Of a DNA stretch of 22,044 nucleotides, positions 1-6,956 are shown piece after piece (within the stretch, counting starts at the first letter, position 1; every line of letters starts with the position of its first letter). Made by a program: the position numbers and the translations under genes. The stretch is from Desulfuromonas sp964536375. GTDB lineage: Bacteria; Desulfobacterota; Desulfuromonadia; Desulfuromonadales; Desulfuromonadaceae. The DNA lies in contig CAZHXF010000043.1 in NCBI GenBank assembly GCA_964536375.1, forward strand, positions 1 to 22,044, written 5' to 3'. Under the pieces are notes generated by a model that was given only the letters and a program-made list of their open reading frames with translations, was not told where the DNA came from and made no database searches.

Positions 1-151
1 CTTAAAGCATGAGTCACTATTGGTCTTTAATGAAGACGGTGGTCTGATCTAAGGGCAATTTTTCTCGCTGCATTAGGTGTTGGTTGCGTTAGTGTTCAGT
101 CAGTGAACTATTTCCTGACCATGCAATTCATTATCTAAAAAAGACACAAAC

Positions 152-177
152 GGCCAGCCTGAAATATCAGGCTGGTC
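152..177 (+). terminator. Hairpin, probable terminator of a gene lying left of the window
   Basis: A 9-bp perfect stem (CCAGCCTGA at 154-162, TCAGGCTGG at 167-175) closes a 4-base loop (AATA); a G-T and a G-C pair extend it to 152-177. The sequence after it on the plus strand is pyrimidine-rich (ATTCTCATTTCTC) rather than a pure T run; on the minus strand a T6 run follows about eight bases after the stem. It probably ends a transcript entering from the left, but the direction is uncertain. Confidence 0.5.
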
Positions 178-290
178 ATTCTCATTTCTCACTATCAATT
201 AGTCCATTCAGAGAAAGACCACTTCTTCGATGCCAGGTTTTTATCCTTACCCGTGTTCATCGCCGCCAATTAATAAACTAGGAACAAAAT

Positions 291-335
291 AGGGGTCAAG
301 CTAGACAAACTGAATAACTATTTTATTCTTACCCC
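291..335 (+). repeat. REP-like hairpin, left copy, abutting the RAYT start codon
   Basis: The unit begins AGGGGTCAAG and ends CTTACCCC immediately before the transposase ATG at 336. Its ends can pair (GGGGT-AAG with CTT-ACCCC, one bulged C). A similar unit with the same internal words (CAAACTGA, TAACT, TTCT) lies at 905-940 in the same orientation. Such short imperfect palindromes flanking a Y1 transposase gene are the known substrates of RAYT proteins. The match is by eye; copies elsewhere in the genome cannot be checked here. Confidence 0.55.
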
Positions 336-735
336 ATGCCACGTAAACCCCGTATCCATTTTCACGGTGCCGTTTACCACGTTATGCTGCGTGGTAACGC
401 TGGTCAGGATACTTTCTCTGACGATGCCGACCGCACACGGTTCCTGCTGTTGCTTCAGCAGGGAATCGAACGCTATCACTGTCTGGTTTATGCTTATTGC
501 CTGATGGGTAATCATGTTTATCTTGCAATACAGGTGGGCGACATACCCCTTTAGAAACTGATGCAAGGTGTTGGCTTGCGTCAATCCATATCGTGCGCAG
601 ATGGTTCAACATCCAGATCAATATTCATGGTCCAGTCATCACGCTTACACGGGTGAGCAATTGATCCAATGGTTAACGACGGATGGGGTACTGGATCAAC
701 TTGGCACGGAACACGATGTAGTGAACTCTAATTAG
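336..735 (+). pseudogene. Decayed REP-associated tyrosine transposase (RAYT, IS200-like Y1 family)
   Basis: The first 72 codons match the start of RAYT/Y1 transposases: MPRKPRIHFHGAVYHVMLRG, then an LMGNHVYLA segment corresponding to the family's HUH metal-binding motif (usually MTNHVHLL-like, so the second His is Tyr here). A TAG at 552-554 stops the frame where the family usually has Ser in a 'PLSKLMQ'-like stretch; KLMQ is still readable after the stop. From about 583 another frame resumes with recognisable C-terminal family sequence (NPYRAQMV, then QYSWSSHHAYTG and LTTDGVLDQLG), ending with TAG at 733-735. Roughly 50 codons that normally carry the catalytic Tyr are missing between these parts. 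The gene therefore has a nonsense mutation, an internal deletion with frame change and a damaged HUH motif, and cannot make an active enzyme. The plus orientation differs from all neighbouring genes, as expected for an inserted element. Confidence 0.85.
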
Positions 736-904
736 TAGGTGATGGTAGGGCGGGCACTGTCCGCTATCTCCATGTTTAGTAAGTACCAAAACCCACTGCT
801 TGATCAGTTTTTAATTATTACCCCTGAGGCTGCTATCTGTCTAAAGCAAAAAAATATCAGTTTTTACTGAGGTAGCAGTGATAAGTGCTCTGAGTGCACA
901 AATA

Positions 905-940
905 AGGGGGCAAACTGACTAACTTTTCTATCCTTGCCCC
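905..940 (+). repeat. REP-like hairpin, right copy
   Basis: The unit has 7-bp perfect inverted ends (GGGGCAA at 907-913, TTGCCCC at 934-940) around a 20-base centre. It resembles the unit at 291-335 in ends and internal order (CAAACTGA...TAACT...TTCT). The two copies bracket the RAYT remnant in direct orientation and probably mark the limits of the original insertion. Confidence 0.5.
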
Positions 941-980
941 AAAAAAGTACGTCGCAGTGTGAGGGCGCAACCTCACGACA
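941..980 (-). terminator. Probable terminator of the GGDEF/EAL gene
   Basis: GTGAGG (959-964) and CCTCAC (971-976) form a stem with a GCGCAA loop; outer bases GTCG/CGAC may extend it with a bulge. Read on the minus strand, the stem is followed within a few bases by a T6 run (complement of A941-946). It lies about 200 bases past the stop codon of the minus-strand cyclic-di-GMP gene. Confidence 0.45.
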
Positions 981-1175
981 GTGATTTTGCTTTTAAAGTT
1001 TAAATTTATTTAGCAAAAGGGGACATCCTCCGATGGTGCTGGAGACAATCCCATTTTTGTTCTCAATGCAGCAACAAACAAAAAACTTGTTGAATGGGGG
1101 CTTGATGTCGAGCGACATATTTGATTCGAATGTGAAATTGGTGGTTTGTGCTGTTGTGGCAATATGGTTGCCGCG

Positions 1176-3539
1176 TTAACTTACTGCTGAATACCATGCA
1201 TAGTCTTCTTGCGCGTTCCATAACATTTCAGGTATCGCATGTGCTGGCAATGGCTCACTATACAGATAGCCTTGGATCTCGGTGCAGCATTGGGTTTTTA
1301 AAAAGGATAATTGTCCGGCGGTTTCAACGCCTTCAGCAATAATGTTTATGTTTAATCTGTTACCCATATCGATAATTGCACTAGCTATCGCCGCGTCTTT
1401 GTCGTTGTTTTCTAAATCCTGAATAAATGATTTGTCGATTTTCAAGGTATTGACCGCGAAGTGTTTCATCAGATGTACTAGTGATGAATAGCCGGTGCCG
1501 AAATTATCAATGGATATCTGAAAACCTAAATTGTGTAAGGTATTGAGCATGATAACGGCAAATTCCTGATTCTGCATAACCAGTTTTTCGCTGATTTCAA
1601 ATTCAAGCATCTCCGGTTGTATGGTGGTTTCGTGCATAATGTCTTTTATACGCTCGACAAAATCTCTTTGCTGAATTTGTTGCCCAGACAGGTTGACTGC
1701 AATCCGTAATGGTTCTTGCCCCTGTTGCTGCCATAGGCGGCTTTGTCGACAAACTTGGCGCAGAACCCATTCCCCGATAGGGATAATTAGCCCGGTTTCT
1801 TCCGCCAAGGGGATTATGTCAGCGGGCAGAACCAGCCCCAGATCGGGATGGTGCCAGCGTAGTAATGCTTCTAAGGCGATAACTTTGCCACTTTTTATAT
1901 TAACTTTAGGCTGGTAGTAGATTTCTAATTCATCATGCTCTAAAGCTTTGCGCAACCCTTGCTCCATTATTAGACGCTTGTTGGCTTCATGGTCCATGCT
2001 GGACTGATACAGTTGGTAGCGATTACGCCCGCGATTCTTCGCGCTGTACATGGCGATGTCGGCCTGCTTAATTAGATTTTCGAGCGAGGTGCTGTCGTGG
2101 GGATAGAGGCTGATGCCAATACTTGAGGTAATAAACAGTTCATGTTTGTCAATGGCTAGCGGTTGAGCAATGGTTCTGATGATTTTGCTGGCTAATTGTT
2201 CAATAGCACCAATACTGTCTATATTGGTTAACATGATGGCAAATTCGTCTCCACCAAGACGGCTTACTAGGTCAGATTCGCGTACCGTACCGAGTAAACG
2301 TTGGCTTATTGCGCACAGAAGTTGATCTCCAACACTGTGGCCTAGAGTGTCGTTTATTGTTTTAAAGCGATCAAGATCCAGAAAGAGAAAGGCAAGTTTG
2401 CCTTTCTCCCGTTTAGCCATATTCTTAGCTTGCTCAGCACATTCCAGAAAACAGGAGCGATTTGCCAGGCCGGTAAGAGTATCGTGGTGAGCCAGAAAAC
2501 GTAGCCGCTCTTCAGACTGTTTACGTTCTGTTATGTTGCGGCACATCGCCCACAGCAGCGGTTCTCCCTCTAAAATTGGTTGTCCGCAGGTAATGCTGCC
2601 TTCGACGGCTATTGTTTGCCCGTTGCTGGATAGCAATGTTACTTCGCATGGTTCTATCCCTTCACCATGCATCAGTTTGCTGAATTTAGACTGACAGGAC
2701 ATGAGTTGTTCATTATCCATTACCTGATTGATATGGATGTGCTCTTCAGCGGGGTTATAACCCAGTTGCTCTTGCCAGGCCTTATTGGCGTAAACTATGT
2801 GCCCATTTTGGGTAAAGCTAAAAATAAGATCATGGGCATGCTCAAGAAAACTGCTTAACCTAGTTTCCCGTGCCCTAGCTTCCTGCGCTTGCTGGTGAAT
2901 TATTTTCATAAAAAAAATACATACGAAGGCGACAGTGGCGTTGAGAAAACACACCCAACTCCACATCAGGATGACACAAGGTAATGATTGATCACAGGTA
3001 GAAATGCTTGCCGGCATGAGGACTGGCGCCAGGATTTTTGTTTGTTCGCCGAGCAGCAACGCCCCATAAAAAAGGCTGCCGAGAAAGCCTATCACCCAGA
3101 CGCAGCGCACCTTATCCAGTAACATCGCAGCTTCAATGGTGATAATCAGGTAGACCGGCCAGAACCAGCTAGACGAACCACCGCTGAAATGAATTAAGCC
3201 GGTGATCACCAGTAGGTCGAGGAGGATATGTAAGTAGTCTATCCATGGTAGATGCTGTAACTTTTCATAATATAGGGAGAAAATTAGGTTGTAGCTTATG
3301 ACTAAAGTCATGGACAAAGCCAGAAACACAATTTGCTGGTAACTGAGGAAAAACCCATAATTGGTGTTGAGAAAGAATACACATGCAGCTAAGCAGTACA
3401 GGGCGATTACGCCCAGAAGTTGCCAGCGTGTTTTAACAATTAGCATGGTTCTCGCGGCGCGGGAAAAAAAACTGGTAGCTGGTTCGCTTGGTATGGAAAG
3501 AAAATTCGATGTGTGGTGGGCACTACATTTTTCCAGCAT
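1176..3539 (-). CDS. Membrane-anchored PAS-GGDEF-EAL cyclic-di-GMP signalling protein
   Basis: A 787-residue protein that should make and/or degrade the second messenger cyclic-di-GMP at the inner membrane. The N-terminal 220 residues contain about six hydrophobic segments (roughly 40-58, 66-90, 103-118, 125-142, 147-163, 187-211), a membrane sensor domain I cannot assign. A PAS domain spans about 225-340 and ends in the usual NITERK linker. The GGDEF domain (about 345-510) has an intact GGDEF at 429-433 and an RESD inhibitory I-site at 420-423, so diguanylate cyclase activity with product inhibition is expected. The EAL domain (about 520-770) keeps EAL (557-559), Asn616, Glu648, Glu651, Lys700, Glu736 and Gln756, but the conserved DDFGTGYSS motif reads DNFGTGYSS (Asp678-Asn679). 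The ATG at 3539 is preceded by GAG about eight bases upstream; an alternative ATG at 3446 would drop 31 residues not needed for any domain. It appears to be transcribed alone. Confidence 0.93.
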   Translation of the reverse strand: MLEKCSAHHTSNFLSIPSEPATSFFSRAARTMLIVKTRWQLLGVIALYCLAACVFFLNTNYGFFLSYQQIVFLALSMTLVISYNLIFSLYYEKLQHLPWIDYLHILLDLLVITGLIHFSGGSSSWFWPVYLIITIEAAMLLDKVRCVWVIGFLGSLFYGALLLGEQTKILAPVLMPASISTCDQSLPCVILMWSWVCFLNATVAFVCIFFMKIIHQQAQEARARETRLSSFLEHAHDLIFSFTQNGHIVYANKAWQEQLGYNPAEEHIHINQVMDNEQLMSCQSKFSKLMHGEGIEPCEVTLLSSNGQTIAVEGSITCGQPILEGEPLLWAMCRNITERKQSEERLRFLAHHDTLTGLANRSCFLECAEQAKNMAKREKGKLAFLFLDLDRFKTINDTLGHSVGDQLLCAISQRLLGTVRESDLVSRLGGDEFAIMLTNIDSIGAIEQLASKIIRTIAQPLAIDKHELFITSSIGISLYPHDSTSLENLIKQADIAMYSAKNRGRNRYQLYQSSMDHEANKRLIMEQGLRKALEHDELEIYYQPKVNIKSGKVIALEALLRWHHPDLGLVLPADIIPLAEETGLIIPIGEWVLRQVCRQSRLWQQQGQEPLRIAVNLSGQQIQQRDFVERIKDIMHETTIQPEMLEFEISEKLVMQNQEFAVIMLNTLHNLGFQISIDNFGTGYSSLVHLMKHFAVNTLKIDKSFIQDLENNDKDAAIASAIIDMGNRLNINIIAEGVETAGQLSFLKTQCCTEIQGYLYSEPLPAHAIPEMLWNAQEDYAWYSAVS

Positions 3540-3549
3540 GGATTATCTC

Positions 3550-3579
3550 GATAATAGTTAATAAGAAAAAACTATTATC
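3550..3579. promoter_or_regulatory. Perfect 10-10-10 inverted repeat in the leader of the GGDEF/EAL gene
   Basis: GATAATAGTT at 3550-3559 and AACTATTATC at 3570-3579 are exact reverse complements separated by ten bases, starting 11 bases upstream of the minus-strand ATG at 3539. The half-site spacing is about two helical turns, as for a dimeric repressor operator. It could equally be an RNA hairpin close to the ribosome-binding site. No strong -10/-35 pair is obvious in the AT-rich upstream region. Confidence 0.45.
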
Positions 3580-3741
3580 AAGTTTGCAATACTGATACCA
3601 ATAAAAAAAATATTATTAATGGAATATGTTTTTGTTTTTAGTTTGCTGAATTTGCGTAGGAAATGTTTTTTAATTGAATTTACGTTATATTTTAAACATT
3701 AATTACTTAGCATAAGTGCGGGTGAAATAACCCAAAAAATA
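3580..3741. other. AT-rich intergenic stretch upstream of the GGDEF/EAL gene
   Basis: These 162 bases, together with the inverted repeat and the terminator on either side, fill the gap between the small secreted-protein ORF and the cyclic-di-GMP gene. The stretch is strongly AT-rich (runs such as AATATTATTAATGG) and should contain the promoter of the minus-strand gene, but I cannot point to a convincing -10/-35 pair. Confidence 0.4.
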
Positions 3742-3789
3742 CGCCGCAGAGAGATTGCTAGGTACTTTGCCCCATCTTGCTCTACGGCG
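3742..3789 (-). terminator. Terminator after the small secreted-protein ORF
   Basis: CGCCGCAGAG (3742-3751) pairs with CTCTACGGCG (3780-3789) with one mismatch, around a 28-base loop. On the minus strand the stem is followed by GTATTTTTTGGG, a T-rich tract. It starts 12 bases past the stop codon of the ORF at 3801-3956, which supports that ORF being a transcribed unit. Confidence 0.55.
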
Positions 3790-3800
3790 ATTTGGTGTGG

Positions 3801-3956
3801 TTAATATCCACCATTAAGTTTGGGCAGAGTCCTCTTAGAGGGAGTGTCAATAGTAACTTCACTTTTTTTCTTAGTGCTGTCTTTTTTTGCGCCGTCGGCG
3901 TAAGTGATAGTACAAGCGAACATGGTAATAAACAGTATTGCTAATAACTTTTTTAT
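3801..3956 (-). CDS. Small secreted protein (51 aa), start codon reads ATA; possibly inactivated
   Basis: The frame encodes a classic signal peptide (IKKLLAILFITMFACTITYA) followed by a Lys/Ser/Thr-rich mature part (starting DGAKKDSTKKKSEV and ending LPKLNGGY). Signal peptidase I cleavage after TYA (residue 20) would leave about 31 residues. A good Shine-Dalgarno (GGAAAG) lies seven bases before the first codon, exactly where a start is expected, but that codon is ATA. No ATG, GTG or TTG occurs in frame further upstream before a stop; the only internal ATG falls in the middle of the signal peptide. Either this is a rare ATA start, or a single G-to-A change has silenced the gene. A terminator hairpin follows directly. 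The function is unknown; I do not recognise a family. Confidence 0.5.
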   Translation of the reverse strand: MKKLLAILFITMFACTITYADGAKKDSTKKKSEVTIDTPSKRTLPKLNGGY

Positions 3957-4075
3957 TTTATATCTTTCCAGTTGTGCAATCTGCTGGGTCTTGTTAGCAG
4001 ATATGATCCTATCTCTATGAGATCTTGAGGTTCACGTTTTATTTGCCACATCAATAATGCATCAGAATTTCTCAT
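3953..4075 (-). CDS. Possible 40-aa ORF overlapping the start of the small secreted-protein gene
   Basis: An ATG-initiated frame of 40 codons (starting MRNSDALLMWQIKREP, ending LHNWKDIK) stops with TAA at 3953-3955, overlapping the ATA start position of the next ORF (ATAA). This arrangement is like the ATGA overlaps of translationally coupled genes. There is no clear Shine-Dalgarno before its ATG, it has no recognisable domain, and the length is within chance expectation. It is listed because it could be a leader peptide that reinitiates on the unusual downstream start. Confidence 0.2.
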   Translation of the reverse strand: MRNSDALLMWQIKREPQDLIEIGSYLLTRPSRLHNWKDIK

Positions 4076-4161
4076 TAGGCAACTGGTAGGTAAAGTTTGT
4101 TCAGTAAATAATTTGATTAGCACTAACCTTCCGCTGGTTTTGCTCCCCGTATTCGTATTAT

Positions 4162-4389
4162 TTATTGCTCATCACTGCTGCCACCGTGCAGTGCCGCAAA
4201 TTGCAGCAGTTGTTGAATATCCAAGCCGCTTTGTTTAACGATGCCGAGAAATACCGGCAGAAGTTTCATCATGAAAGTTGGATCCTGCAGCGCTTCACTG
4301 GTAAGGTCTGGCAGTGTAGTGAGGATGAATTTTTGTTTCTCTTCGGTGGATAGTGCCATGATGGCAGTTTGTAGTTCTTCTATAGACAT
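4162..4389 (-). CDS. Conserved-looking small protein co-transcribed with lon (75 aa), unknown function
   Basis: The protein begins MSIEELQTAIMALSTEEKQK and ends in a polar tail (HGGSSDEQ). It has no signal peptide or membrane segment and should be a soluble helical protein: two predicted amphipathic stretches (about 1-28 and 38-68) flank a short Pro/Thr-containing turn. The ATG is preceded by AGGGAG ten bases upstream, and the gene starts 19 bases after the lon stop codon on the same strand, so the two are very probably one transcript. That invites a role linked to Lon (adaptor, substrate or inhibitor), but this rests on position alone. I do not recognise a family. Confidence 0.75.
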   Translation of the reverse strand: MSIEELQTAIMALSTEEKQKFILTTLPDLTSEALQDPTFMMKLLPVFLGIVKQSGLDIQQLLQFAALHGGSSDEQ

Positions 4390-4408
4390 TTAGCTGGTGC
4401 TCCCTGTG

Positions 4409-6829
4409 TTATTTAGTTGTTGGTAAAGTAAAGGCGACATTGTACACATCGCGATATGTTTTGGCAAAATGAACTTCCAACCCCTCTTTGAGGTGGGCAG
4501 GTAATTCTTCGAAATCTTTACGGTTTCCTTCGGGGAAAATAAGAACCTTCAAACCGCTGCGGCGGGCGGCTATGGTTTTTTCTTTGAGCCCACCAATAGG
4601 TAGAACTTGCCCGGTTAGCGATAGCTCCCCAGTCATGCCCAAGTGTTTGCGTGGTGCTTTGCCGCTGATCATGGAGAGCAGTGCCGTGGCCATGGTTATA
4701 CCGGCAGATGGCCCATCCTTGGGAGTTGCTCCAGCCGGAACGTGCAGGTGGACAAAGTGGCTATCGAAGAACTTTTCCGGCAGATGGTATTCTTTAAGGT
4801 GCCCCATCAAGTAGGAATAAGCTATTTCCGAACTTTCTACCATTACGTTGCCTAGTTGACCTGTTTGTTTGAAACCTTTGGAGGTGCTTGGCATTGCCGT
4901 CGACTCTATCTGTAGCGTAACTCCACCCATGGTGGTCCACGCTAATCCCGTGGTAATTCCGGGGGTATTTTTGAATAGCTCGTCGCGGGAGAATACCGCT
5001 TTACCTAAGTACTCTGTCAAGTTGGCTTTACGCACGGATATCTTTTCTTCGCGTCCACTGGCGAACTGCATTGCCGCTTTACGCATGATCTTTTTAATGT
5101 GATTTTCCAGACCACGCACACCGGCTTCGCGAGCATAGCTGTCGATGATGGTTTCTAAAGCATCTTTGCGAATGCTTACCTGTTTTTTGTTTAACCCATG
5201 GTTTTTTAGGACCTTAGGTATTATGTAGCGCTGCGCTATTTCCACTTTTTCGGCAAGAATATAGCCAGATAAGCGGATGATTTCCATACGGTCGAGTAGT
5301 GGTGGCGGAATGGTGTCCAGCTGATTAGCTGTGGCAATAAACAGCACATTGGACAGATCAAAAGGGACATCCAGATAGTGATCGCGAAAGGCATTGTTCT
5401 GCTCGGGGTCAAGTACCTCGAGTAACGCCGAGGCAGGGTCGCCCTGAAAAGAAGCGCCTATTTTATCGATCTCGTCCAGCATCAATACCGGATTGGAGCT
5501 GGCTGCCTGTTTCATTGCCTGAATAACTTTACCGGGCATGGCCCCGATGTAGGTGCGTCTATGCCCCTTTATTTCAGCTTCGTCACGCATGCCACCAAGG
5601 GAGAAACGGAAGAAGTTACGCTTTAGCGCTGCCGCAACACTTTTGCCAATCGAGGTTTTACCGGTTCCCGGAGGGCCGACCAGGCATAGAATTGACCCGG
5701 AAATTTCCCCTTTCATTTTACCTACGGCAATGAATTCGAGAATGCGCTCCTTGACATCGTCAAGGCCGTAGTGGTCACGATCTAAGGCACGTTTTGCTTT
5801 AGCAATATCGTAAGAATCAGTGGTCGTTTTGCCCCAGGGTAGCACTGTCAGCCAGTCAAGATAGTTGCGGCTGACATTATATTCAGGTGACGCCGGTTCG
5901 ATCAGTTGCAGTTTCTCAATCTCTTCATCAACTGCGTGTTGTGTCTCTTCGTTGAGGGTCAGACCCTTGAGCCGTTGCTGAAACTTCTCTATTTCACTGA
6001 CCTTGCCCTCTTTTTCCAGACCTAACTCTTTTTTTATAGTTTTTAACTGTTCTTTGAGAAAGAACTGGCGTTGTTGTGCGGAGATGTTTTTTTCTATCTG
6101 CTTGGAAATCTTGCTCTGAATGCGCGAGACCTCCAGCTCCTTTTTCAGTAGTACCAGCACCTGTTCAATGCGTTGACGTACATTGATAGTGGCAAGCACC
6201 TGCTGTAGTTCCTGACCGTCGGCCGAGGTTAAATTAGCAGCAAAATCAGCTAATCTGCCCGGGTCATCCATGCTGGAACGACCGAGAAACATTTTAATCT
6301 CTTCCGAATAGAGCGGATTTATCTGTACCAACTCCTTGAGCGTAGAGATGACAGCCATGGAGTAGGCTTTGAGCTCCTGGTGCTTGGCTAGGGGTTTTTC
6401 TAGATGGTATTCCACCTGGGCATATAAACCATGCTTGGTGGCGTGTAATTCACCTAGGGTGAAGCGCTCCAAACAATTGACCAGAACCTGAATGCTATCG
6501 TCCTCGGAGTTGATCACCTTGACAATTTTGCCGACAACGCCAATCTTGTGCAGGTTTCCCGGTTCATCCTTGCCGTCGACATCTTTGACCAGCACTAGCC
6601 CTATGGTTTTGCTTTCACTCTCGACTGCGTGGCGGATAATATCTGCCTTTTCGCTGCCACTGATGCTTAGCGGAATCAAGATGGCGGGAAAAGCCGGGCG
6701 TGGGCGCAGAGGAATTATCGCCAACGTGTCTGGTAGTAAGTCTCTGGCTAGCACCATGCTGTCTTCATCTATTTCTATCTCTTGCTCGATATCTTCGCTA
6801 ACTTCTTCATCTTCTTCAGGATGATTCAT
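4409..6829 (-). CDS. lon: ATP-dependent protease Lon (LonA type)
   Basis: An 806-residue cytoplasmic AAA+ serine protease that degrades misfolded and regulatory proteins. The order is standard: N-terminal substrate-binding LAN domain (about 35-230), a coiled-coil-rich middle (about 230-330), the AAA+ module with Walker A GPPGTGKTS (385-393), Walker B VLMLDEID (about 448-455) and an arginine-containing LLDRME segment near 511-516, then the protease domain with catalytic Ser708 in PKDGPSAG and Lys751 in GGLKEK, 43 residues apart as in E. coli Lon. The first 25 residues form a very acidic extension not needed for the known fold. The ATG has GGAAGG a few bases upstream. The gene starts 127 bases after gspN, so it may share the T2SS transcript or use a promoter in that gap. 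Confidence 0.97.
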   Translation of the reverse strand: MNHPEEDEEVSEDIEQEIEIDEDSMVLARDLLPDTLAIIPLRPRPAFPAILIPLSISGSEKADIIRHAVESESKTIGLVLVKDVDGKDEPGNLHKIGVVGKIVKVINSEDDSIQVLVNCLERFTLGELHATKHGLYAQVEYHLEKPLAKHQELKAYSMAVISTLKELVQINPLYSEEIKMFLGRSSMDDPGRLADFAANLTSADGQELQQVLATINVRQRIEQVLVLLKKELEVSRIQSKISKQIEKNISAQQRQFFLKEQLKTIKKELGLEKEGKVSEIEKFQQRLKGLTLNEETQHAVDEEIEKLQLIEPASPEYNVSRNYLDWLTVLPWGKTTTDSYDIAKAKRALDRDHYGLDDVKERILEFIAVGKMKGEISGSILCLVGPPGTGKTSIGKSVAAALKRNFFRFSLGGMRDEAEIKGHRRTYIGAMPGKVIQAMKQAASSNPVLMLDEIDKIGASFQGDPASALLEVLDPEQNNAFRDHYLDVPFDLSNVLFIATANQLDTIPPPLLDRMEIIRLSGYILAEKVEIAQRYIIPKVLKNHGLNKKQVSIRKDALETIIDSYAREAGVRGLENHIKKIMRKAAMQFASGREEKISVRKANLTEYLGKAVFSRDELFKNTPGITTGLAWTTMGGVTLQIESTAMPSTSKGFKQTGQLGNVMVESSEIAYSYLMGHLKEYHLPEKFFDSHFVHLHVPAGATPKDGPSAGITMATALLSMISGKAPRKHLGMTGELSLTGQVLPIGGLKEKTIAARRSGLKVLIFPEGNRKDFEELPAHLKEGLEVHFAKTYRDVYNVAFTLPTTK

Positions 6830-6870
6830 AGTGCCTTCCAGCGCAGGGTTTATGGTCGTGACTATCTGGA

Positions 6871-6899
6871 AAACTAATCACCAATGGCGCAGTTGTCAA
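6871..6899 (-). promoter_or_regulatory. Possible lon promoter
   Basis: In the gspN-lon gap the minus strand carries a perfect -35 TTGACA (complement of 6894-6899). Seventeen bases later the -10 position reads TAGTTT, a poor match. The transcript start would be about 35 bases before the lon ATG. The call is weak because only the -35 is convincing. Confidence 0.25.
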
Positions 6900-6956
6900 C
6901 CTTTGAGTGCTCTTTCAGGTTGCTAACTCGGCATATATGGGGGTTGGTTAGTTGCT

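Larger units (their letters stand above)
736..1175. other. Non-coding interval between RAYT remnant and the GGDEF/EAL gene
   Basis: About 440 bases without a supported gene. It holds the right REP-like unit and a hairpin with an adjacent T run on the minus strand (both listed separately). A short plus-strand open stretch at 1014-1124 reads like protein (36 codons, including DNPIFVLNAATNKKLVEWG) but follows a stop codon, has no usable start, and I do not recognise it; it may be a gene remnant or chance. Confidence 0.5.

Noticed and set aside
2..138. Two open plus-strand stretches at the left edge (ending with TAA at 50-52 and 136-138) just before a terminator-like hairpin.
   Set aside because: One of them may be the 3' end of a gene entering from the left, but neither has a recognisable motif and both are too short to choose between.
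1014..1124. A plus-strand open stretch that reads like protein (36 codons, ending with TGA).
   Set aside because: It follows a stop codon directly, has no start codon or ribosome-binding site and matches no family I know; kept only as a possible remnant.
4488..5102. Several plus-strand open frames of 70-108 codons opposite lon.
   Set aside because: They are antisense to conserved Lon coding sequence and have no independent support.
6911..6945. CCCCATATA on the minus strand before lon, matching the -10 of a heat-shock sigma-32 promoter.
   Set aside because: No CTTGAA-like -35 is found at the required distance upstream, so the match alone is not enough, even though lon is heat-shock controlled in E. 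coli.
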